Shown here piece after piece: positions 27,921 through 34,585 of a stretch of 64,000 nt of DNA. The stretch is taken from positions 1,302,001-1,366,000 of the forward strand of contig JAIXWY010000011.1 of NCBI GenBank assembly GCA_027490995.1. The letters are read 5' to 3'. Each line of letters begins with the position of its first letter. Within the stretch, counting starts at the first letter, position 1. Source of the DNA: Opitutaceae bacterium (GTDB lineage: Bacteria > Verrucomicrobiota > Verrucomicrobiia > Opitutales > Opitutaceae). The notes below the pieces were generated by a model. It saw nothing but the letters and a program-made list of their open reading frames with translations, was not told where the DNA came from and did no database searches. Made by a program: the position numbers and the translations under genes.

Positions 27921-28622
27921 ATGAAACCCCGCGTCTCGCCTCTGCGCCTCGTGCGCCTGCTTTGCTTCGTCGTCGGCTTCGGTACGACTACCGCCGCCAT
28001 CGCGTCCCCGACGTTTGAAGGTCGTATCCAAATGAAAATTACGAGTGGTCGCGAAACCACCGCGATGACCTACGCGATCAAGGGCTCCAAAATGCGCATC
28101 GAGACGGGCACCGCCGATGAGCGGATGGCGAGCATTATCGACATGAAAGCGATGCAGATGCTGATGCTCATCGAGTCAGAGAAAATGTACATGACGATGA
28201 AGATGCCGGAGGTGCCGCAGGCAAAGTCAGAGAAGGAGGAGGGCTCGATCGAGAAGACCTCCGAGACCGCGGTGATCGCTGGCTACACCGCGACCAAGTA
28301 CCTTGTCCGTAGCAAGGATGCCAAGGAGCCGATCGAGGTCTGGGCGACCGAGGAACTGGGAACGTTCTTCAACCCGGAGTCCTTCGGCGGGCCGTTCGGC
28401 GGCAAGTCGAAGACGCCCGTCTGGGAAGAGCTCCTGCGGAGTAGAGGCTTTTTTCCACTCCGCACCATCGTCCGTGAGAGGCGGAACGAGACTCGAATGG
28501 AAGTGGTCTCCGTCGAAAAAACCACGCTGCCGGACTCGCTCTTCACGCCGCCGGCCGACTACAAGCGCATGGACATGCCCGGAATGGGGGGAATGCTCCC
28601 CGGCCTGCTCGGCAGGCCATAA
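27921..28622 (+). CDS. Secreted Met-rich DUF4412-type protein
   Basis: 233 residues with a Sec signal (RLVRLLCFVVGFGTTTAAIA, cleavage near ASP) and a lipoprotein-carrier-like beta domain: FEGRIQMKITSGRET, AIKGSKMRIETG, a Met-rich stretch (DMKAMQMLMLIESEKMYMTM), GYTATKYLV and LPDSLFTPPADYKRMDMPG. This order matches DUF4412 proteins. The Met-rich parts could bind copper or hydrophobic ligands, but no function is established. The ATG at 27921 gives the signal peptide; upstream in-frame codons lack one. Confidence 0.8.
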   Translation: MKPRVSPLRLVRLLCFVVGFGTTTAAIASPTFEGRIQMKITSGRETTAMTYAIKGSKMRIETGTADERMASIIDMKAMQMLMLIESEKMYMTMKMPEVPQAKSEKEEGSIEKTSETAVIAGYTATKYLVRSKDAKEPIEVWATEELGTFFNPESFGGPFGGKSKTPVWEELLRSRGFFPLRTIVRERRNETRMEVVSVEKTTLPDSLFTPPADYKRMDMPGMGGMLPGLLGRP

Positions 28623-28640
28623 GCACCGAGCGCGCCGGCG

Positions 28641-30170
28641 TCAGGGCAGAACGTACACTTCGATCAGTCCTTCCCCGATCGTCCTCCCCACCCCAGAGAG
28701 GTGCACCGTGTAGGAGGCCCCGGCATCGACCTCCACCTCCACCGCCGCATCGCGACTTCCTGGCGCGAGCGCAAACGCTCCGACCTGTGCGAAGCGCTCT
28801 GCGAGTGCCGACGGCCAGTTATCGTTTGCAACTAAGGAGGTCGTGCCGCGGAACACGGCGACCTGCGGATCGCTGAGCGCATCCGCGACCCCGAAGGGCG
28901 TCAGGCCCGGTCCGATGCCCCGGATCAGCAAGCGTAACGAACCGGACCCGCCGACCACGAATCCAGCGATCAGGATGTCATCACCCACCCCGACGCGATG
29001 TCGGGCGGAAAAATTGCGCCATGGCCGCGCGAGGTCACCCGCGGCCGCATAGGTTTCTAGGAGGACTGTCCCTCTTGCTGAGCCACCGGTCACCTGCGCG
29101 GTCACTCCCCCGCGGACATCGCCGAGCAACGCCGCATCCCGGCTTCCGGATGCCCAGGCAAAGGCGCCGAGGCGCGCGAACTCCGGCGCCAGCGAGGTCG
29201 CCCAGTTGTCGTTCCCATCGATCGGCACAGTCTGGCCGGCCGGGACGAGCGCGAGCGCGGGGTCAGGTGCGCCGACCAAACCGAATGCCGCGAGCGCTGG
29301 CCCAGCCGCGCGAAAGAGGAACCGCTTGCCGCCGCCCGCCACCGTCGTGCCCGCGATCAGCGTCTGCCCGGGCGAAAGGCCGGCCCGCACGGACAGATTC
29401 GTGAGCCTCGCTGAGGCCACTTCCACAGGCGTGAACGCCACCTCCAGACGAGTGTAGTAGAGAGTGCTGGTGCCCTCGAAACCAGAATCAGTCCCGAAGG
29501 TGAGCCACAACGCACCCGAATCGTCGGTCGTGACCCACTCACCTTCGGCCGACGAGGTAAGCACGACCCGCTGGTACCCGCTCGTCCCGGGCGGCGTCGC
29601 CACCGTCCCGAGGACCGGTAGGTCAAGTCCGCTGACGGACTGGTTCGCCTTGTCCAGATTGAGGCGCCACCAGCCATCCTTGTCTTCCACTCTCCGCGGC
29701 TCCGCCACCGTCGCACCCGCCTTCACGAACACGCTGTCGGCCGGCGAACCGCCGATCCCCACCGATCCAGACGGAGCGTCCGACGCGAACTCGAGCACCA
29801 ATCGCGTGCGATACGTCGCGCGGGGTTGAAGCCCTGTCACCCGGCGGGTCCAGTACATGAAAAGATCATCACTGCGGTTGCTCCCCGAGATCATCAACGC
29901 GGGTGCGCCTCCTAGGTTCGTCGGGCGTGGGGAGTGGCCGCTCCGGAGGTCGTAGAGCCCGGGGCTCGCGTCCTTCGGGAGATCCACGAAGTCGGCGACG
30001 AATCCATGCGTGGACTCGGCGAAGTCATACACGAGACGCACCTCTCCCGCCGAAGGACTGGTGGCCCGCCCGAACGGAGCCACGGCAAAGAACAGTGCGC
30101 TCCCAACGAGGAGCACCCCGCTCGATCCCGCCAGTGAGCGCACCCAACCCCAGAGAGTGGTTCGATTCAT
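28641..30170 (-). CDS. Secreted tandem-repeat protein of verrucomicrobial type
   Basis: 509 residues. A signal/anchor helix (about 11-33) is followed by a 200-residue beta-rich domain (about 45-245) that looks like a carbohydrate-binding or concanavalin-type fold, then two tandem 110-125-residue repeats (about 255-375 and 385-509). Each repeat carries R-x-x-G-P-x-L-x-x-F-G-V/L, a DP-x-x-x-V/L segment, NDNW (residues 320-323 and 449-452), x-GAFA, GSRDAA and a closing E-Y/V-Y. From memory such repeats are frequent in Opitutaceae secreted proteins, with unknown function. The ATG at 30170 provides the signal; the longer frame to 30476 does not. Confidence 0.75.
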   Translation of the reverse strand: MNRTTLWGWVRSLAGSSGVLLVGSALFFAVAPFGRATSPSAGEVRLVYDFAESTHGFVADFVDLPKDASPGLYDLRSGHSPRPTNLGGAPALMISGSNRSDDLFMYWTRRVTGLQPRATYRTRLVLEFASDAPSGSVGIGGSPADSVFVKAGATVAEPRRVEDKDGWWRLNLDKANQSVSGLDLPVLGTVATPPGTSGYQRVVLTSSAEGEWVTTDDSGALWLTFGTDSGFEGTSTLYYTRLEVAFTPVEVASARLTNLSVRAGLSPGQTLIAGTTVAGGGKRFLFRAAGPALAAFGLVGAPDPALALVPAGQTVPIDGNDNWATSLAPEFARLGAFAWASGSRDAALLGDVRGGVTAQVTGGSARGTVLLETYAAAGDLARPWRNFSARHRVGVGDDILIAGFVVGGSGSLRLLIRGIGPGLTPFGVADALSDPQVAVFRGTTSLVANDNWPSALAERFAQVGAFALAPGSRDAAVEVEVDAGASYTVHLSGVGRTIGEGLIEVYVLP

Positions 30171-30345
30171 CGACGTAGGTTCAAACGAGTCCACCTCCGA
30201 CGGCGAGTCAACCTCCCTCCAAGACCAGCTGCAGCGGATACATCTCCCGGGTGACAGGGAGTCAGCGATCGCGTCCCGATCTCCGCATGGTGGCGCGGTC
30301 TCACCGAGGCTTGCGCGGTCATCCACAACCGATTGGCTCTCTGCA

Positions 30346-30921
30346 ATGTCCTCCGCTCCCCGCATCCTCGCCTTCTCCGGTAGTTCCCGTGTGGGCTCGC
30401 TGAATCTCCGCTTGCTCACCGAGGCCGCCGCCGCCTGCCGGGCCGCGGGGACCGAGGTTACCGTCGTGAGGCTCACCGACTTTCCGCTCCCGATTTACGA
30501 TGGCGACCTCGAAGATGCCCACGGCGTGCCGGAGAATGCCCAGCGCCTCGCCGCACTCATCACCGAGTATCCCGCCCTGCTCATCGCGACCCCCGAGTAC
30601 AACGCGACCTTCCCTCCCGCCTTGGCCAACGCGATCACGTGGGCCACTCGTGTCGGCCATAACCCGTTTAGCGGGAAGGTCGCCGCCCTGCTCGGCGCAT
30701 CGCCGGGCGTCTTCGGGGGGCTGCGGGCCGTGGCCGCACTACGCGCAGTGCTCACGCATCTTGGCGTCCACGTGATCCCGCAACAGGTCCTGCTACCAGC
30801 GGCCGATCAGGCCTTCGACGCCGCGGGACAACTGATTCAAGAGCGAACTCGGACATCGCTGCGCGGGCTCGCCGAGGCGTTGGTCACAACCACTTCCCGA
30901 CTGCGCGACCCTCGCACGTGA
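30346..30921 (+). CDS. NADPH-dependent FMN reductase family protein
   Basis: 191-residue flavodoxin-fold oxidoreductase with the FMN-phosphate loop GSSRVGSLNLRLL (residues 11-23) and the family motif TPEYNATFPPALANAITW (about 83-100). Relatives reduce quinones, chromate or azo dyes with NAD(P)H. It is cytosolic and divergent from the repeat protein gene. The ATG at 30346 precedes the first strand; the longer upstream frame is non-homologous. Confidence 0.9.
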   Translation: MSSAPRILAFSGSSRVGSLNLRLLTEAAAACRAAGTEVTVVRLTDFPLPIYDGDLEDAHGVPENAQRLAALITEYPALLIATPEYNATFPPALANAITWATRVGHNPFSGKVAALLGASPGVFGGLRAVAALRAVLTHLGVHVIPQQVLLPAADQAFDAAGQLIQERTRTSLRGLAEALVTTTSRLRDPRT

Positions 30922-31000
30922 GTGAGTCGGTCGACGCCCGCACCGATCGTTCCGTATCGCTTCACCGGGCACCGGCGCGGACGACCACGTCATTACGGAT

Positions 31001-31029
31001 TTGACAAGAGCGCGGTCGCAAGGCTTCGT
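31001..31029 (+). promoter_or_regulatory. Candidate promoter for the attenuator leader
   Basis: A perfect -35 hexamer TTGACA lies at 31001-31006. At 17 bp spacing the -10 position reads CTTCGT, which is poor, so only the -35 element is convincing. It lies 35 bp before the leader ATG, which would leave a very short untranslated leader. Confidence 0.35.
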
Positions 31030-31041
31030 CCCTCCTCTCTC

Positions 31042-31164
31042 ATGTCCCTCAGCGGAACGACAATCTCGGCAGGCCTTTCCGTCCACGGTTACTCCGTGGT
31101 CGCCTCCGTCATTGCCTCCATTTCCGTCGCCGTCGTCGTTACGCGCGCGCCGCAGGGGGTCTGA
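31042..31164 (+). CDS. Probable ilv-type leader peptide (40 aa)
   Basis: Forty codons, ATG to TGA, of which nine are Val, three Ile and two Leu, concentrated at the 3' end (VASVIASISVAVVVTRAP, residues 20-37). The cluster of Val codons at 31132-31140 sits 14 nt before a G-rich segment that can form an antiterminator, exactly where a stalled ribosome would need to be. The layout and the VVVTRAP stretch resemble leader peptides of ilvB-type operons. Pyrimidine-rich DNA, not a Shine-Dalgarno sequence, precedes the ATG. It is a regulatory peptide, not expected to have a function of its own. Confidence 0.7.
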   Translation: MSLSGTTISAGLSVHGYSVVASVIASISVAVVVTRAPQGV

Positions 31165-31196
31165 CGTCACTCTCAATGACTCGCCCCCTCCGGTGC
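31147..31196 (+). promoter_or_regulatory. Antiterminator of a ribosome-mediated attenuator
   Basis: Bases 31147-31160 can pair with 31183-31196: 13 pairs including two G-U, one C-C mismatch, core AGGGGG (31154-31159) with CCCCCT (31184-31189). The 3' partner is the same sequence that forms the 5' arm of the terminator, so the two structures exclude each other. The 5' partner lies inside the last codons of the leader peptide and would be masked by a ribosome that reaches the TGA. Confidence 0.7.
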
Positions 31197-31219
31197 CGCC
31201 GGAGGGGGTTTTTTGTTTT
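31184..31219 (+). terminator. Intrinsic terminator of the attenuator
   Basis: CCCCCTCCGG (31184-31193) pairs perfectly over 10 bp with CCGGAGGGGG (31199-31208) around a five-base loop, followed at once by TTTTTTGTTTT. This is a strong rho-independent terminator. It lies 20 bp after the leader-peptide stop. Confidence 0.92.
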
Positions 31220-31277
31220 CCCCACCTGGCGCAGTCACCGCGGGGGGTGGTTCACCCAAAACCACCACCACCCAGCC

Positions 31278-31532
31278 ATGATCATGAATGCCAGGCCTCA
31301 CCCGCAACCGCGTACATCGACGCAACCGCCCGTGCCCCGTTGGAGCCAGACGGCGGCGCTTCTCCGCCCGGACCCATCGCCGTCAGCCGAGGTTCCGCCT
31401 CCGCAGGATAGCCGCGACCGTGAATGCGGCAGGATCATGACGCACGACTTCCTCCTGGCCAATCTGCACCCGGAGTTCGTGCGCGACGCCATCGCGGCCG
31501 AGGAACGAAGGCTTTGCGCCATCGACCTCTAG
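31278..31532 (+). CDS. Possible small ORF downstream of the attenuator
   Basis: ATG-initiated frame of 84 codons, the only + strand frame of note between the attenuator and the convergent isomerase gene. The first half is Pro/Arg-rich and low in complexity; the last 31 residues, from a second in-frame ATG at 31437, look more protein-like (MTHDFLLANLHPEFVRDAIA). No family is recognised, and it does not resemble any branched-chain amino acid enzyme. The remaining bases of 31220-31563 show nothing else. It may be a decayed or non-coding segment. Confidence 0.25.
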   Translation: MIMNARPHPQPRTSTQPPVPRWSQTAALLRPDPSPSAEVPPPQDSRDRECGRIMTHDFLLANLHPEFVRDAIAAEERRLCAIDL

Positions 31533-31563
31533 CCAACGAGGCGCCGAAAACAACCGATCGGAA

Positions 31564-32766
31564 TCAGGCGAAGCTTCCCGCCTTGGCCATACCCAACTCG
31601 CGCCGCCGCCGTGAACGATCGCGCGCCGCGGCTTTCTCGTATCCGCTCTTGCGATGTGCTGCGAGCGGATCGGCGGCCAGGCCATTCGCTCGACGCCAGG
31701 CCTGGAGCGCGGGATTGACGTCGGTGAAGAACGCCTTGCGCAACTCCAGTTCCGCCGCAACGACGTCGTGGCGATCCTGCGCACGGCGCAGCGCCTTGTG
31801 GTCGACGAGGGCCGCCTTCGCGTACAGTTCCTGCGCCATCATGACCGTCTGGATGGTCGCCTCGATCTTGGGCTTCTCGTTGTGACACTGGTCGATCATG
31901 TAGGCGATCTTCGGCGCCCGGCCGCGCTCCGCGGCGAAGCTGTGGATCTCGTGGAAGATCCGGAAGACCTGATAGGGATCGATCGAGCCGAGCGTGAGGT
32001 CGTCATCGGCGTAGCGACGGTCGTTGAAGTGGAACCCGCCCAGCATGTCCTCATCGAGGAGGAAGGCCACGATCTGCTCGATGTTCTGCCCGGCGTAATG
32101 GTGGCCGGTGTCCACCAGCACCTTGGCCCGCGGTCCGGCTTTGCGCGCAAGCACATAGGCCATGCCCCAATCCGCGATATCCGTGGCATAAAAGGCCGGC
32201 TCGAAAGGCTTGTACTCGACAAGCATTGTCTGCCGCGGCCCGAGGCGACGGTGCAGCGTGGTCAGCGCCTCCTCAAAGCGGGCCTTGCGCGCCCGGAGAC
32301 TCTCCTGGCCCGGGTAATTGGTGCCGTCGGCAAACCACAGCGAGACGTACTCGCTCCCCAGCGCCTTGCCGATCGCGACGGAATCGAAGCAGTGCTGCAG
32401 GGCACGGCGGCGCACCGCGGGGTCCGCATGGCCGAAAGATCCCCACTTGTACTCCTGATCCTGGAAAAGATTGGGGTTGATCGCACCGATCCGCACGCCG
32501 TGGCTGCGCGCAAGGCGGGCTACCGCCTTCGGATCTTGGCCGGGCGCGAAATCCCACAGCACATGGACCGCCACCGTCGGGCAGCACCCCGTCAGTGCAT
32601 GCACGTGGCCGGCGTCTGCCAGCTTGTCACCGAGGTCGATCGCCGCGGCATCTTGGAAGAACTTGCCGAAACGGGTACCGGTGTCGGCGAATCCCCAGGA
32701 GGGGGTCTCGACGGCGAAACCGTCGAGCACGGGAAACAGGCGGGAAGCAAGGGAAGCGGAGGGCAT
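31564..32766 (-). CDS. rhaI: L-rhamnose isomerase-like sugar isomerase (RhaI type)
   Basis: 400-residue TIM-barrel isomerase of the RhaI group, converting L-rhamnose to L-rhamnulose in the cytosol. Motifs include ETPSWGFADTGTRFGKF, GAINPNLFQDQEYKWGSFGH, LVEYKPFEPAFYATDIADWG (likely metal-binding Glu), VDTGHHYAGQNIEQI and GFHFNDRRYADDDL. The ATG at 32766 is used; the longer frame adds 16 unlikely residues. No rhamnulokinase or aldolase gene is in the window. Related isomerases can be promiscuous, so the sugar is not certain. Confidence 0.85.
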   Translation of the reverse strand: MPSASLASRLFPVLDGFAVETPSWGFADTGTRFGKFFQDAAAIDLGDKLADAGHVHALTGCCPTVAVHVLWDFAPGQDPKAVARLARSHGVRIGAINPNLFQDQEYKWGSFGHADPAVRRRALQHCFDSVAIGKALGSEYVSLWFADGTNYPGQESLRARKARFEEALTTLHRRLGPRQTMLVEYKPFEPAFYATDIADWGMAYVLARKAGPRAKVLVDTGHHYAGQNIEQIVAFLLDEDMLGGFHFNDRRYADDDLTLGSIDPYQVFRIFHEIHSFAAERGRAPKIAYMIDQCHNEKPKIEATIQTVMMAQELYAKAALVDHKALRRAQDRHDVVAAELELRKAFFTDVNPALQAWRRANGLAADPLAAHRKSGYEKAAARDRSRRRRELGMAKAGSFA

Positions 32767-32802
32767 CGGAGAAAAGTGGGAAAAGAGGAAGGAGTCAGCG
32801 AG

Positions 32803-32865
32803 GCCTCGCCGCAAAGCGAGGCACCCCCGGACCGCATTTTAGCCTAACGGCGCATTGGGTGTTGA
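32803..32865 (-). promoter_or_regulatory. Candidate promoter and leader hairpin of the isomerase gene
   Basis: On the minus strand TCAACA (32865-32860) and TAAAAT (32841-32836) are 18 bp apart, a fair sigma70-type pair. Just downstream, GCCTCGC (32803-32809) and GCGAGGC (32816-32822) form a 7 bp hairpin with a six-base loop inside the presumed leader. It could instead help terminate lnt transcription, but no T tract follows. Confidence 0.35.
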
Positions 32866-32907
32866 GGAGTCGAAAAACCGCCGGACAGGCAAGGATGCAA
32901 AACAGTC

Positions 32908-34572
32908 TTAAAGCGACTCGGCAGCGGCCGCCGGCGTCTCCGGCGGCGGGGCAAAGCGCAGCATCAGCCAGGCAAAGAGTACGAGCAGCGCGCACGCCAT
33001 CACGAACCACTCACCGTAACGGACATAGAAACTTTGCTGGCCGATCCACCGGAAGTCGCGGGTGACCTCTACCGCACGAGCCCCGCGGAAATAGATTCCG
33101 CGCTCGGGGTCGGTCACGACCGCACGCGTCGCACCGAACTCATCGATCCAGCCGCTCCAGCCGCCATTGCCCGCCCGCAGGACCGGGCGTCGTGTCTCAA
33201 CGGCCCGGAGCACGCTGTGCGCCGCATGCTGATAGGCAGCACCGCCCTCACCGAACCAGGCATTGTTCGTTAGCACCACCAGCGCATCGGCACCCGCCCG
33301 TACACTGCTCCGCGCCAAACCCGGGAAAATGTCCTCGAAGCAGATCAGCGGTGCCATGGTCACCGGGACATCCTTCATCAGGAAAACGATCGGTGCGGGA
33401 TCCGATCCCGGCGTGAAATCACCCCCGATCGGCACCACCTTTTCCAGCCAACCGAGAATGGGACGCAGCGGCACGTACTCGCCAAACGGGACCAAATGCC
33501 GCTTGGCGTACGTATCCGGGCGGAGGCCGGACTGGGGATCGACGAGGAACGCGCCATTGATCCAGCGCTCGTCGGACTGGCCGAGGTTTTCGACGCCGAC
33601 CGAGCCCAACAACAACGGCGCTTTAGCCCGTGACACCAGATCTTCCGTCCATCCCCGCACGGAGTCATCCCCCCGCAGCGCCCAAGGAGTGGAAGCCTCA
33701 GGCCAAAGAATCAGGTCCGGCCGAAGGGAGGCGGCCCGCAAGGTTTGTTTCTCGAGGATCTCGAGAATACCCGGTCCCCGTGCTGGGTCCCACTTCACGT
33801 CCTGAGGAATGTAGGGCTGGACAAACGCGATCTTGCCGAGCCCTACCGCATAAAGGCCGCGATTGAAGGTCTCCTGGACATGGATGCTCAGGCACACCAC
33901 CAAGAGAAACATGGCGGCGAGGAACTCCTGACTGCGACGCTGCAGCCCGCGACGACCCTCCAACAGAAGCCGGTGCGCATACGCGGCGAAACCAAGGTTC
34001 ATCGCGATCAGCACGAACGACACGCCCCACGCTCCCGTGTAGGCTGAAATCTGCAGAACGCTCAGCCGCTGCCATTGGCTGGCCGATAGCGGCAGCCAAG
34101 GGAACCCGGACAGCACCCACGTGCGAAGCCACTCGTTCAGCACCCAAAGTGCCGCGAGCCCGAAAACGAGCGTGATCCGGGTAAGCACGGGTCTACCCAG
34201 CAACTGCGGCAGCACCGCGCGCACGGCGAGGAACCACAGGCCCACCCAGGCTCCAATGAACGGGCCGAGCAGCAGAAGGCCGAGCCACGTCACATGGTGC
34301 AGCCAGCCGAGGATCACGGTCCATGCCACCGCCTGCGCGCTCAGCACCACCGCGGCAAATCGACGGAACGGCGGGCGGCGATAGGCCCAGAACGCTGCCG
34401 GTGCCGCAAACACGTACGCCGCCTCGGGCAATCCGTAGGGCGGGAACGAGATCACCGTCAGCCCCACCGTCGCGACGAAGACCGCGGCCGCGATGAGCAC
34501 ATCCGCGTGCCGCCGCCACCACGGGGGAGGACCGTCGTACGGACGCGTCGCGAGCAACTCCGCGTTATTCAT
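32908..34572 (-). CDS. lnt: Apolipoprotein N-acyltransferase
   Basis: 554-residue inner-membrane enzyme that N-acylates the terminal Cys of lipoproteins. Six or so N-terminal helices (about 27-240) precede a nitrilase-type periplasmic domain with the full catalytic triad: E292 (LILWPEAS), K357 (YAKRHLVPFGEYVPLR) and C411 (MAPLICFEDIFP). A last helix lies near the C-terminus (WFVMACALLVLFAWLMLRF). The ATG at 34572 is preferred to the frame reaching 34626. It lies 13 bp downstream of secA, a likely co-transcript. It confirms a diderm envelope with triacylated lipoproteins. Confidence 0.95.
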   Translation of the reverse strand: MNNAELLATRPYDGPPPWWRRHADVLIAAAVFVATVGLTVISFPPYGLPEAAYVFAAPAAFWAYRRPPFRRFAAVVLSAQAVAWTVILGWLHHVTWLGLLLLGPFIGAWVGLWFLAVRAVLPQLLGRPVLTRITLVFGLAALWVLNEWLRTWVLSGFPWLPLSASQWQRLSVLQISAYTGAWGVSFVLIAMNLGFAAYAHRLLLEGRRGLQRRSQEFLAAMFLLVVCLSIHVQETFNRGLYAVGLGKIAFVQPYIPQDVKWDPARGPGILEILEKQTLRAASLRPDLILWPEASTPWALRGDDSVRGWTEDLVSRAKAPLLLGSVGVENLGQSDERWINGAFLVDPQSGLRPDTYAKRHLVPFGEYVPLRPILGWLEKVVPIGGDFTPGSDPAPIVFLMKDVPVTMAPLICFEDIFPGLARSSVRAGADALVVLTNNAWFGEGGAAYQHAAHSVLRAVETRRPVLRAGNGGWSGWIDEFGATRAVVTDPERGIYFRGARAVEVTRDFRWIGQQSFYVRYGEWFVMACALLVLFAWLMLRFAPPPETPAAAAESL

Positions 34573-34585
34573 CGCCGACCACCGC

